Position numbers and translations under genes: made by a program
Assembly (NCBI GenBank): GCA_020848905.1
Contig: JADLHG010000031.1
Coordinates: 450,255-514,254 of the forward strand
Origin: Deltaproteobacteria bacterium
GTDB lineage: Bacteria > Myxococcota_A > Polyangia > GCA-2747355 > JADLHG01
Length of the DNA: 64,000 bases
Direction: 5' to 3'
In this document: positions 8,709 to 17,339 of the stretch, one piece after another
Numbering within the stretch: position 1 is the first letter of the stretch
How the letters are laid out: every line of letters starts with the position of its first letter
The notes under the pieces: model-generated
What the model saw: the letters and a program-made list of their open reading frames with translations, nothing else
What the model was told of the DNA's origin: nothing
The model's database searches: none

Positions 8709-10559
8709 CTACTGATAGAGACAGAGGGTGGTTTGCTCGCCGCTCAGGCGCAGGCAACGGCCACCGTGCGGGCAGGTCGATCCGGGGGTCCCGCAGGTGG
8801 CCACGCAGCGAGGTCCCACCTGCGTCGAGGCGCACTGCAGGCCGGCGCTGCACGGCGTCTCCGGGGCGCAGAGCGCGCCCACCTGCCCGTCGCTCGGGCC
8901 GTAGTCCGGATAGATCAGTCGACCGCGGATCCCCCCTTCGAAGGTGTCGGGGCCCGCGCCGCTCTTGTCCTCGAAGACCACGGCAAAGGACTCCTTGCCC
9001 ACCGGGGCCACCGACGGAAGCCGCTGCTCGCCGTGCGTGGTGGCGTTGATGGGGAAGTCCCCGCCGACGGGCAGACCGTTGCTGAGCAGGCGCCGGCCCC
9101 GGATTCCGCCCTGCGGATCCTCGGGCAAGTTCCCCGACGAGGCGAAGACCACCAGCACCGATCCATCCGGTCGCGCGGCGAGCGCCGGAGCGTCCTGATT
9201 CCCCGCGGTGGTCGTGTTGAAGACCCACTCGTCCTCGAGCGGCGCGCCGTCCTGGGCGAAGCGGCGCAGCTTGACGCACGTGCCGTCCTTGTCGGCGCCG
9301 CACGAGCCGCGATCGCTCCACGCCACCGCGTAGCCGTACTGCAGCCCCGTCAGGTTGAAGGAGCGCACGAGCCCCGTGGGGGCCTTCGCGATCTGGATGC
9401 TCTGGCCGACCGGCGTCCCCTTGGGTCTGAAGGCCCGTCCGTAGAGGTTCCCTTGCTGCCTCCAGACGGCGAAGAAGCTGCCCGGGGTGGGGCCCGCCGC
9501 CACGGCCACGTTCGGGCAGCGCGCGTCGGTGTCGCACTTGGAGAGGTCGCTGGTCTCGGAGGGGAAGGTGGCCATCTGCAGTGGCAGCGTCTTGCCCGCG
9601 CTGTTCTCCGCCGGTCGTCCCTGCGCGTCGAGGAGGCGCACGTCCACCACCCAGGTGGTCGTCGCGGCCTCCTTCTTCTCCTGAGCCCAGACCACGGCGT
9701 AGCTCTGGTCGCCCAGCGCCGCGATGTCGGGCGTGGCGGCCTCGCCGAGGAAGGTCTCGCTCAGCTGTAGCTCGTTGCCCGTCGCGGCGGTCGGACGGCC
9801 GTCGGCGGTGAAGGCACGGCTGTAGACCTTGCCCGGACTGCCCGCCGGTCCGCGACGCCAGACGAAGACGAAGCTGCCGTCGCCCTGCATCCCCACGGCC
9901 GGCTGGTCGTAGACCTCCTGCCCCTCCTGGTTCACCACGAAGTCGTCGGTCTTGCTCGTGGTGGCCGAGGTGCGCGGCGCGGCCTGCGGGTCGAAGAGCC
10001 GTGCGTACACGTCGAAGCGTCCCGCGACGCCTCCCGAGTCCTCCCAGACCACGAGGAAGTTCCCGGCGCTGTCGGAGGCGAGCTGTCGCCCCGCCGCGGT
10101 GGTGGTGAAGAACTGGTTCGTCGGGTAGGTGGTGTTGACCTGAAAGTCCCACGGAAAGAGCACGAGAGGCACGTCCACCTTGTGGTCGGCCTCGACGAAC
10201 GCGGTGGAGGTGCCGGCGCCGAGCGGTCGCCCCTGTGCATCGCGCGCGGTGACCGACAGCTCCGCGGGGCCTTCTCGCCCGTCGGCGCGGATCAGGAACT
10301 GGGTGGAGCGCACGCTGGGGCCGAAGACCGGGGCGCCGTCGTTGCGTACGAAGGTCGCCTGAAAGGTCTCCTCGGCTACCTTCAGTTTGGCCACGAGGTC
10401 GGTGGCGGCGCCGACGCCGTCCCGCGCCGTGACGTCCACGTAGAGTAGCGTCCCCCCGGGTCCGCAGCCGCAGAGCAGGGCGAGGAGCGCCGCGCAGCCC
10501 GCGCGCTGGCCGAGACGGTCTGACACGACGGAGCGGTGGGAGGGACGGTGGTCCATCAT
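8709..10559 (-). CDS. Large putative surface lipoprotein with repeated beta motifs
   Basis: 616 residues; the signal (CAALLALLCGC) ends in a lipobox. A beta-sandwich region (about 30-140) is followed by several repeats with the pattern SFVFVWRRG / SYAVVWAQE / SFFAVWRQQG / GYAVAWSDRG / SFAVVFEDKSG, separated by 'VYARLFDPQ'-like and 'LYGRAFRPKG'-like strands, probably a propeller or tandem beta domains. The last 60 residues are Cys-rich (CSAGLQCAS, CVATCGTPGSTC) like small disulphide modules of myxobacterial secreted proteins. It starts 10 bp after the stop of the upstream TPR gene, so the kinase, TPR protein and this lipoprotein may be one operon. Function unknown. Confidence 0.75.
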   Translation of the reverse strand: MMDHRPSHRSVVSDRLGQRAGCAALLALLCGCGPGGTLLYVDVTARDGVGAATDLVAKLKVAEETFQATFVRNDGAPVFGPSVRSTQFLIRADGREGPAELSVTARDAQGRPLGAGTSTAFVEADHKVDVPLVLFPWDFQVNTTYPTNQFFTTTAAGRQLASDSAGNFLVVWEDSGGVAGRFDVYARLFDPQAAPRTSATTSKTDDFVVNQEGQEVYDQPAVGMQGDGSFVFVWRRGPAGSPGKVYSRAFTADGRPTAATGNELQLSETFLGEAATPDIAALGDQSYAVVWAQEKKEAATTTWVVDVRLLDAQGRPAENSAGKTLPLQMATFPSETSDLSKCDTDARCPNVAVAAGPTPGSFFAVWRQQGNLYGRAFRPKGTPVGQSIQIAKAPTGLVRSFNLTGLQYGYAVAWSDRGSCGADKDGTCVKLRRFAQDGAPLEDEWVFNTTTAGNQDAPALAARPDGSVLVVFASSGNLPEDPQGGIRGRRLLSNGLPVGGDFPINATTHGEQRLPSVAPVGKESFAVVFEDKSGAGPDTFEGGIRGRLIYPDYGPSDGQVGALCAPETPCSAGLQCASTQVGPRCVATCGTPGSTCPHGGRCLRLSGEQTTLCLYQ

Positions 10560-10569
10560 CGGTTGCGCG

Positions 10570-11250
10570 CTAGGGCGCGTTGAGATCCCAGATGGGGAAG
10601 GGCGTCTCCGGCAGAGCCCGGCTCGCCCGTACGCCGAGGTAGATGCCCACCGCGCCGCCGGCAGCGACTGCCGCCACGCTGGTCCAGAACCACCAGCGTT
10701 TGTAGACCGGACGCGATCGTTCCACGGGCGGCGGTGGCAGCGGGGGCGGCGTGACGAGTTCCCTTCGAATCGCCGTCCCCCGGTCGCGGTCGTCCTCCTC
10801 GTCGGGGTCCTTCTTGGGTGGCGGGGGGGGCTTCTGGGCCTCGAGCTTCCGTTCGAGCTCCGCCGCGAGCTGCTCCACGGCGTCGCGGTTGGCGGCCTCC
10901 GGGTTCTTCTTCAAGTAGAGCCGGAAGGAGAAGATCGCCTGCTTGAGCTCGCCCAGGTTGCGATAGCACTGCGCGATGTTGAACAGGAGCCCCGAGGCTG
11001 GCACCAGCTTGTACGCGGCCTCGTACTCCTTCAGCGCGTCCCGGAACTTGCCGAGTTCGAAGGCCTCCTTGCCGCGTCGGAAGTGCGTCTTGGCTTCCGT
11101 CTTGCGGTCGGCCTCGCTCTCCGGCTGGGCGGTGGCGCGTGGTGCGGCGGCCAAGACGGCCAGCGCGAGCAAGGCCGCCACCACGGCACGCCGGCGACCC
11201 GCGATCTGACGGTGCCCCTCGGGTTCCTCGCGGTCGGAGCCAACGTGCAT
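10570..11250 (-). CDS. TPR protein with C-terminal membrane anchor
   Basis: 226 residues. A hydrophobic N-terminal segment (AVVAALLALAVLAAAPRATA) looks like a signal peptide, followed by two or three TPR units (AKTHFRRGKEAFELGKFRDA, YEAAYKLVPASGLLFNIAQC, YRNLGELKQAIFSFRLYL), a Pro-rich acidic linker and a membrane segment (WFWTSVAAVAAGGAVGIYL) near the C-terminus. This layout is common in myxobacterial proteins encoded beside Ser/Thr kinases. It is 78 bp after the kinase gene and 10 bp before the lipoprotein gene on the same strand. Probably an envelope scaffold. Confidence 0.75.
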   Translation of the reverse strand: MHVGSDREEPEGHRQIAGRRRAVVAALLALAVLAAAPRATAQPESEADRKTEAKTHFRRGKEAFELGKFRDALKEYEAAYKLVPASGLLFNIAQCYRNLGELKQAIFSFRLYLKKNPEAANRDAVEQLAAELERKLEAQKPPPPPKKDPDEEDDRDRGTAIRRELVTPPPLPPPPVERSRPVYKRWWFWTSVAAVAAGGAVGIYLGVRASRALPETPFPIWDLNAP

Positions 11251-11328
11251 GACGGCCCGATCTTACTCGCTTCGCCGGCCGTGTCCATCCGGCGCGTGCC
11301 TTCCGCCCCACGGCCGCCGCGTCGGGGA

Positions 11329-13293
11329 TCAGTCGAACGGGTCGACCACGTCCTCGGGGGTGATCGGGCCGCGGGGCCCGGTCCCCTTGGTCGGCGCCGC
11401 ACCACGAGGCTCCTTGACCTTGCCCCGACCTCGGCCGCGCGCGCTGCCCTTCGCGCGTCGCTCCGCGCTTCCTTTGGGCCGGGCCTTGAGCGCGACCGAC
11501 ACCACCATGTTGTCCGCGACCTGCACCGTCTCGACCGTCTCGAGGTAGCCGTCGCGTCGCAGCACGAGCGAGATCCGTTCCCCCGGATTCGGGAGCTGCA
11601 AGACCACGGGCGTTCGCCCGAGGCTCTTGTGCTCGCCCACGCGGAAGACGTCCGCCCCGGACGGCTCGCTGTGCACGGTGATGCGGGCTGCGAGCTGCGT
11701 GGCCGTCGGCTCTACCTTGGGCTTCGTCGACGCCTCGGTGCTCTCGGCGACCGGGGTGCGAGGAGGCACGACGCTGGTACGCGGCGTGGGGGCGGGTTCC
11801 GGCCCAGAGGCGGCTCCGGAGCCACGCTGCGGGAGCACCTCGTCGAGCGGGATCCCCGAGGTGACCCAGAACGCCAGGAGCGCGAGCCCCAGCACCACCG
11901 TGCCGGCCAGCGCGAGCATCAGGCCTCGGCGTCCGCGCCGCACCTCGCCGACCGGCGCGGGCGCCGACTCTGCCGGGGTGTCCGCGCGCGTCACCGCCTC
12001 CTCGAGGCTGGCCCGGAGCTCGACCACCGACTGGAACCGCTTGTCGGGGTGTTTCTCGAGGCAGCGCAAGATCACGCGCTCGAGGGCCACGGGGAGGCGG
12101 GGAGCCCCCTCCAGCTCCCGCGGCGGCACGGGCAGGTCGTTCATGTGCTTGACGACGTACTCGCCGAACGAGCGCGCGCGAAAGACCGGGTGCCCCGTGA
12201 AGAGCTCGTAGAGGATGGCGCCGAGCGAGTAGATGTCCGAGCGCGCGTCCACGGGGATCCCCGTGGCCTGCTCCGGCGACATGTACGCCGGCGTGCCGAT
12301 CACCGACCCCGCCGCCGTCTGCCAGCTGTTGAAGACCTCGGCCTGCCCCTGCAGCTTGGCCACCCCGAAGTCCAGCAGCTTCACGAAGCAGGCGCGCGTC
12401 CTGTCCTTCAGCACGTAGACGTTGTCGGGCTTCATGTCGCGGTGGATGATCCCCGCGCGGTGGGCGGCCTGCAGCCCGTCGCAGACCTGCAGCGCGATCT
12501 GCAGGGCGAAGGGGATCGCCAGCGGGCCGTCGCCGGACTTCATCACGTCCGACAGGTCCTGCCCCTCGAGCAGCTCCATGATGATGAAGGTCTCGCCGCT
12601 CTCCAGCTCGACGAGGTCGGTCACGTCCACGATGTTCTCGTGGCGGATGTTGTTGACCGCGCGCGCCTCCTGGAAGAAGCGGTTCACGGCGTCCCGCTTC
12701 ACCGCGTACTCGGGGCGCAGGAGCTTGAGCGCGACCTTTCGACCGAGGACCACGTGCTCGGCCAGAAAGACGCGTCCCATGCCGCCGGATCCGAGGAGCG
12801 AGATGATCCGATAGGAGCCGAGGATGTTGCCCAGGTACTCCTCGACCGAGTCGTCCAGCTTGCGGGATCGGCGCTTCCGCTCGGGAGCCGGGGATCCGGC
12901 CGAGGGCTCGGCGCCCCCCCGGCTGCGATTTCCCGTCACGCGCGCCTGACGGCCGGGACCGGTGCGCTGCAGGACGGGATCGGAGGCCGGTACGGCCTGA
13001 CCCTGAGCCGCGGTCGGTTCGTCTTCTGCGGCCACGGGACCGGAGGCGGCCGCCTGGGCGGCGGCGGGGAGGCGACGCTGGCTGGTCTCGAGGTCCACCT
13101 CGACCTCGACCTGCTCCTCGAGCACCGCGTCCACGGACTGCGTCTGGGCGTAGGGCAAAGGAGCGTCCCCTTCGATGAGCTCCTCGAGCTCCTCTCCCTC
13201 CAACCGCTCCAACTTGCTCGAGGTCTCCTCTGGACGCATGACCTGCTGGCTGGTCCTCCCCGACGGAGGCCCCTCAGATTGACTCTGCCACAC
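11329..13293 (-). CDS. Membrane Ser/Thr protein kinase with PEGA domain
   Basis: Hanks-type kinase, 654 residues. About 155 N-terminal residues are acidic and low-complexity. The kinase domain (about 160-420) has the glycine loop LLGSGGMGRVFLAEH, ATP Lys190 (VALKLL), catalytic HRDMKPDNV with Asp286, and DFG at 308-310. A membrane helix (MLALAGTVVLGLALLAFWV) follows, then a periplasmic PEGA domain (ITVHSEPSGADVF, LVLRRDGYLETVETV) and a basic tail. All key residues are present, so it should be active. An ATG at 13239 (MRPEETSSK) is an alternative start. The TPR protein and lipoprotein genes downstream are candidate partners. Confidence 0.93.
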   Translation of the reverse strand: MWQSQSEGPPSGRTSQQVMRPEETSSKLERLEGEELEELIEGDAPLPYAQTQSVDAVLEEQVEVEVDLETSQRRLPAAAQAAASGPVAAEDEPTAAQGQAVPASDPVLQRTGPGRQARVTGNRSRGGAEPSAGSPAPERKRRSRKLDDSVEEYLGNILGSYRIISLLGSGGMGRVFLAEHVVLGRKVALKLLRPEYAVKRDAVNRFFQEARAVNNIRHENIVDVTDLVELESGETFIIMELLEGQDLSDVMKSGDGPLAIPFALQIALQVCDGLQAAHRAGIIHRDMKPDNVYVLKDRTRACFVKLLDFGVAKLQGQAEVFNSWQTAAGSVIGTPAYMSPEQATGIPVDARSDIYSLGAILYELFTGHPVFRARSFGEYVVKHMNDLPVPPRELEGAPRLPVALERVILRCLEKHPDKRFQSVVELRASLEEAVTRADTPAESAPAPVGEVRRGRRGLMLALAGTVVLGLALLAFWVTSGIPLDEVLPQRGSGAASGPEPAPTPRTSVVPPRTPVAESTEASTKPKVEPTATQLAARITVHSEPSGADVFRVGEHKSLGRTPVVLQLPNPGERISLVLRRDGYLETVETVQVADNMVVSVALKARPKGSAERRAKGSARGRGRGKVKEPRGAAPTKGTGPRGPITPEDVVDPFD

Positions 13294-13461
13294 CCCGCCT
13301 CACGCCGCACCTCGCGAGCCAGAGACGACCGGGCCTGGAGTCCGTTCCCGATCCTCTAATACGCCTGATTTCCAATAGTCTATCCCACAAGCGGGGTGAG
13401 GAGCCAGCTTTTGCGCCGGCCCCCGTGGGCCCGGTCCGTGCGAGGCCCTCCGGCGCCCTTC

Positions 13462-15075
13462 TCAATAGAGGCGAACCAGCTCGCTGCCGGGGTAGTAGTG
13501 GCGCAGGATTTCCGCGAAGGGGCGCCCCGAGCGGGCCATGCCGGTGGCCCCCGTCTGGCACATACCGACGCCGTGGCCCCAGCCACCCCCTTTGAAGACG
13601 AAGGCGAGCACGCGCCCGCCGGCGTCCCGCTCCGGCGTCACGACGAACATCGAGCTGCGTAGCCCGCCGAAGAGCTGGCGGATGGTCAGCTCGCCGCGCA
13701 CCTCCTTGCGCCCGAGCGCCCCTTCCACGCGCACCCGTCGCGCCCGCCCCGAGCGCCCGCGCTCGAGCACCTGGATCGCGCGCACGGGCCCGACCCCGAG
13801 CGCCTGCACGAGGCGGGTCAGCTCCTCGAGCGGGAGGCGCACGGTCCAGCGGTATTTCTCCTGGTTGTAGGTGCTCCCGCCGCAGTGCGTGCGCGGGCGC
13901 GTGGCGAGCCAGGCGGAGAGGTTCTCCTCGGTAATCCCGCCGCCGAAGGGGCTGCCCTTCGCGTCTCCGTCGAGGTGTCCCCTGAGGTGCGCGTCCGCAC
14001 GCACGGGCCAGACGCGATCGTTGTCCTCGGTGTGGCCCCCGCATGCCGCGTGATAGACGGTGTTCACGAGGCTCGCGTCGGGGCGCACAAGCACCTGGCC
14101 CTCGGTCTTCTGCACGGCGTCGGTCGTGTGGGGGTGCTCGTGGCCGGCGCCGCGATAGACCTGGCAGTGCTGCCGCGCGCAGATGCGAAACGGGTCCACG
14201 AGGTGCCGCGTCCCGAGCTTGGCCATCAGGTCTCCGCGGGCTGCCACCGCCTGCGCCATGAGCGCCGCTTTCGGGGCCGTCGGGAAAATCTCCGCCGGGA
14301 CCAGACCCGCGAGGAGCTTGTCGGCCGGCACGGCGTTGACCACCGCGAGGCGTCCGTTGCGATCCACGGTCACATAGATCTGGCCCCAGTAGGCCGCGGC
14401 CGGGGCGCGGCCGAGACGCAGGCCGAGCAGCCCCTTCCCCGTCGGTGCGAGCCAGAGCGCGTCCCGCACCCGCACGCGCGTCGTCCCCTGCTCGTCGGCG
14501 GCCTCGAGCCTCCCCGAGGGACGGGTCTTGAGCTGCGCGAGGACGTCGATCGGGGTCACTCCATAGCGCGTCGCGTGGCGCTCCGCCGTGGCGGTGGCCT
14601 CGGCCTCGGTGCGATACGGTCCGTCGGCCAGGATGTAGGCGCGGTTGTCGTAGACCTTGCCGCGCACGCCGAAGATCGTGCCCACCTCGAGGATGCGGCA
14701 GCGCACGCCGCGGCCCTGCCAGGTCTTGAGCTGGGCGGTCAGCCGTTCGAGGCCCGAGGGACCTTCGCGCGCCAGCACCGCGTAGTGCTCGATCTCGGCC
14801 GCCTTGGCCTCGGAGAGGGTCACGCGCCACCGCTTCCCCACCTGGACCTCCGAGCCGTCCTCGCCGTCGGGGAGCAGGCGGATGGGGGTCGTGCTCTCGA
14901 TGACGGCCTCGCGCTGGCCGTCGGCTATGCCGATGGTGATGAGGGGGACGCCGCGCCGGTCGAAGGAGAGCTGGTTGCTGTAGAGCAGCCGCAGCTTGTC
15001 GCTACGGCTCAGCTCGTCCGCCCGGCTCGTCGTCGACATCGCGAGCAGGAGCCCCACGATCCATGGATGGCGCAT
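13462..15075 (-). CDS. SpoIID/LytB-domain protein with SPOR-like region
   Basis: 537 residues with a short signal peptide (MRHPWIVGLLLAMSTTSRA). A central SPOR-like stretch (YRTEAEATATAERHATRYGV, about 153-172) precedes a SpoIID region: ALMAQAVAARGDLMAKLG, ICARQHCQVYRG, VYHAACGGHTED and a C-terminal GGWGHGVGMCQTGATGMA. These are the conserved blocks of SpoIID, a lytic transglycosylase for peptidoglycan without stem peptides; the LytB enhancer branch shares them. In a non-endospore former it probably acts in cell-wall remodelling. Its first 74 bp overlap the 3' end of the CPBP gene. Confidence 0.88.
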   Translation of the reverse strand: MRHPWIVGLLLAMSTTSRADELSRSDKLRLLYSNQLSFDRRGVPLITIGIADGQREAVIESTTPIRLLPDGEDGSEVQVGKRWRVTLSEAKAAEIEHYAVLAREGPSGLERLTAQLKTWQGRGVRCRILEVGTIFGVRGKVYDNRAYILADGPYRTEAEATATAERHATRYGVTPIDVLAQLKTRPSGRLEAADEQGTTRVRVRDALWLAPTGKGLLGLRLGRAPAAAYWGQIYVTVDRNGRLAVVNAVPADKLLAGLVPAEIFPTAPKAALMAQAVAARGDLMAKLGTRHLVDPFRICARQHCQVYRGAGHEHPHTTDAVQKTEGQVLVRPDASLVNTVYHAACGGHTEDNDRVWPVRADAHLRGHLDGDAKGSPFGGGITEENLSAWLATRPRTHCGGSTYNQEKYRWTVRLPLEELTRLVQALGVGPVRAIQVLERGRSGRARRVRVEGALGRKEVRGELTIRQLFGGLRSSMFVVTPERDAGGRVLAFVFKGGGWGHGVGMCQTGATGMARSGRPFAEILRHYYPGSELVRLY

Positions 15076-15679
15076 CGGGGTCGATGCTAGGAGCCGCGTC
15101 CGGGGCGGGCAAATTTTGCGCTTCTCGCGCGAGACGCCCCACGTGGCTGAGATTCAGCCAGTTGATGAGGAAGTGCGCCGCGACGGGGCCGACGAGGCTC
15201 GCGGTGCGCTCGGCGAGGAGCCCCATCGCGAGGCCGAGAAGCGCCGCCGAGGCGGTCCAGGGCCAGAGCGCGAGCCGCGGGGGCAGGTGGAGCCCGGCGA
15301 AGACGAGGCTCGTGGGCACGAGTCCGAGAGCGGGCTGCATCGCGCCGCGAAAGAGGAGCTCCTCTCCGACGGAGGAGAGCGCGGCGAGGAGCGCGGCCTC
15401 TCCCGAGCCGAGAGGACCGAGGACGTTGCCGAACCAGACGTAGAGCTCTCTGCCCCACGCGGTGCGCGCTACCGAGACGCGGCTCATCGCTACCGTGAGG
15501 AGCCCGAGGGCCACCCCGCCGGCCAGGCCCGCGAGCAGCAGCGCCGGCCGACCGCCTCGGGGTTCGAGGAGCCAGAGCGGGCGAGAGGCGAGCGTCGCCC
15601 AGAGGAGGGCCGCCGCGGCCAGGCCGAGATAGAAGAGGACACTGAGGACGAGGATGCGCCGGTTCGGCATGGGGCTCAT
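15002..15679 (-). CDS. CPBP-family intramembrane metalloprotease
   Basis: 225 residues with several membrane helices. Conserved Abi/CAAX-protease motifs: GEELLFRG (paired Glu and Arg), FAGLHL, and AHFLINWLNLS with the metal-binding His. Members cleave membrane-anchored peptides or act in bacteriocin immunity; the substrate here is unknown. ATG at 15679 has a GAGGAG-like ribosome site just upstream; the longer frame to 15799 runs into the tRNA gene. The C-terminal 25 codons overlap the following SpoIID-like gene by 74 bp, an unusually long overlap that leaves both reading frames intact. Confidence 0.85.
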   Translation of the reverse strand: MSPMPNRRILVLSVLFYLGLAAAALLWATLASRPLWLLEPRGGRPALLLAGLAGGVALGLLTVAMSRVSVARTAWGRELYVWFGNVLGPLGSGEAALLAALSSVGEELLFRGAMQPALGLVPTSLVFAGLHLPPRLALWPWTASAALLGLAMGLLAERTASLVGPVAAHFLINWLNLSHVGRLAREAQNLPAPDAAPSIDPDAPSMDRGAPARDVDDEPGGRAEP

Positions 15680-15754
15680 CTCCTCGACCCGGGCCGACCG
15701 CCGGGCGGTGCGCCGTGAGATGAGTTCGAAAAGAACACCCCGCCAACGGAGGGG

Positions 15755-15836
15755 TGCGAGGAGGGGGATTCGAACCCCCACAGGTCGCCCCGCTAGCACC
15801 TCAAGCTAGTGCGTCTACCAGTTCCGCCATCCTCGC
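15755..15836 (-). tRNA. tRNA-Leu (GAG anticodon)
   Basis: Class II tRNA read on the minus strand. Seven-base acceptor GCGAGGA pairs with TCCTCGC; D arm contains AACTGGTAGACGC; anticodon stem CTAGC/GCTAG with loop TTGAGGT gives anticodon GAG; a variable arm is present (CGGGGCGACCTGTG region) and the T arm is GGGGGTTCGAATCCCCC. The discriminator is A at 15755. The CCA end is not encoded. It lies between the CPBP gene and pyruvate kinase. Confidence 0.95.
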
Positions 15837-15912
15837 AACGGGCACCTTGCGGCGCCCACCTCTTAGTAGCGCCGGCGAGATGACCTGTCAATTGCGATCG
15901 TCGGTGGCGCCA

Positions 15913-17307
15913 CTACACGTAGTGCGCCTTGATGAGGTCGCTCGCTCCTCCGGGGTGCGAGCCCATGACCAGCACCACCGGGTCGCCCGGGCTTGCGAGT
16001 CCGGCGGAGCGAGCGGCATCGCTCATGGCGGCCACGGCCTCCTCGACGCTGGTCGGCGGCGTCGCCAGCCGGCGGGGGAGGACGCCCCACTCGAAGGCCA
16101 GGCGCCGGCAGAGGCCCTCGTCCGCGGTCAGCGCCAGGATCGGGACCTTCGGCCGGTACTCCGACAGGAGCTCGACCGTCGCCCCGCCGCTCGTGAGGAC
16201 CACGATACAGCGCGCCGAGAGCTCCTCCGCCGCGCTCACGGCCGCGCGCGCGATGGCCGAGGTAGCCTCGCGGTAGCCGAGCGAGCTGGGGCTGGGCCGA
16301 CCGCGAAAGCGCGCCGAGCCTTCCGTCTCGCGGATCACGCGGTCCATCGTGCGCACCGCCTCCACCGGGTAGCGCCCGCGGGCCGTTTCGCCCGAGAGCA
16401 TCACGGCGTCCGAGCCGTCGAGGACGGCGTTCGCCACGTCCGAGACTTCCGCGCGGGTGGGGCGCGAGCGCTCCTGCATGCTGTCCAGCATCTCGGTGGC
16501 GGTGACCACCAGCTTGCCGCAGGCGTTGGCCTCCTCGATGAGTCGCTTCTGCAGAAGCGGCACCTGCTCCGGCCCCATCTCGACGCCGAGGTCGCCGCGC
16601 GCCACGAGCACCCCGTGCACGAGCGGCAAGATCTCGCCGAAGCGCGCCACACCTTCGGGCTTCTCGATCTTGGCCAGCAGGGGAAGCTCCGGCGCGGCTT
16701 CCTGCGCGGCGCGGACGTCCTCGGGTCCTCGCACGAAGGAGAGGGCCACGAAGTCCACGCCGAGAGCGCGCCCGAAGGCCAGGTCCCGCCGGTCCTTCTC
16801 CGTCACCGCCGGGATCGAGAGCCGCGCCCCCGGCAGGTTGACCCCCTTGCGGTCCGACACCTCGCCCCCGACGCGGACGCGGCAGAGGAGGCGACCCGCT
16901 TCCTTGCTCTCGAGCACGAGCTCGAGGCGTCCGTCGTCGAGCAGCACGCGGCACCCGAGTGACAGGTCCTCTGCGAGGTGCGGGTGGGGGCAGGGCAGGC
17001 TCCTCGGCTCGTCGGTCTGTTCGGCGAGCACGAGGGGGACGAGCTCCCCCACCTCCAGCGTGATCGGGCCCCCCGGCAGGCGACCGAGGCGGAGCTTCGG
17101 GCCCTGCAGGTCCTGCATCACCGCCACGGCGGCGCCGAGCTCGGCGGCCACGCGCCGCACGGTCTCGTAGACCCGGCGGTGGTCGTCGTGGCTGCCGTGG
17201 GAGAAGTTGAGCCGCGCGACGTTCATCCCGGCGCGGATGAGAGCCGCGACGATCGCCTCGTCGTGCGAGGCGGGCCCCAGAGTGCAGACGATCTTCGTGC
17301 GACGCAT
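15913..17307 (-). CDS. pyk: Pyruvate kinase
   Basis: 464 residues, the usual length. Catalyses phosphoenolpyruvate + ADP to pyruvate + ATP, the last glycolytic step. Motifs along the chain: RTKIVCTLGPAS at the N-terminus, MNVARLNFSHGSHDDH, QDLQGPKLR, the B domain, LLAKIEKPEGV with the catalytic Lys, ARGDLGVEMG with metal ligands, TATEMLDSM (usually TATQML) and PTRAEVSDVANAVLDG. The C-terminal regulatory domain is complete. The start (MRRTKIVCTLGP) matches family convention although the open frame runs further upstream. It is 32 bp after the stop of the ArsA-like gene 17340-18488. Confidence 0.97.
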   Translation of the reverse strand: MRRTKIVCTLGPASHDEAIVAALIRAGMNVARLNFSHGSHDDHRRVYETVRRVAAELGAAVAVMQDLQGPKLRLGRLPGGPITLEVGELVPLVLAEQTDEPRSLPCPHPHLAEDLSLGCRVLLDDGRLELVLESKEAGRLLCRVRVGGEVSDRKGVNLPGARLSIPAVTEKDRRDLAFGRALGVDFVALSFVRGPEDVRAAQEAAPELPLLAKIEKPEGVARFGEILPLVHGVLVARGDLGVEMGPEQVPLLQKRLIEEANACGKLVVTATEMLDSMQERSRPTRAEVSDVANAVLDGSDAVMLSGETARGRYPVEAVRTMDRVIRETEGSARFRGRPSPSSLGYREATSAIARAAVSAAEELSARCIVVLTSGGATVELLSEYRPKVPILALTADEGLCRRLAFEWGVLPRRLATPPTSVEEAVAAMSDAARSAGLASPGDPVVLVMGSHPGGASDLIKAHYV

Positions 17308-17339
17308 GAGGGAGACTCTACTCTCGCGCCCCGTAGAGA

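Noticed and set aside
11083..13359. Plus-strand ORF of 758 residues
   Set aside because: Antisense to the Ser/Thr kinase, whose catalytic residues are all present.
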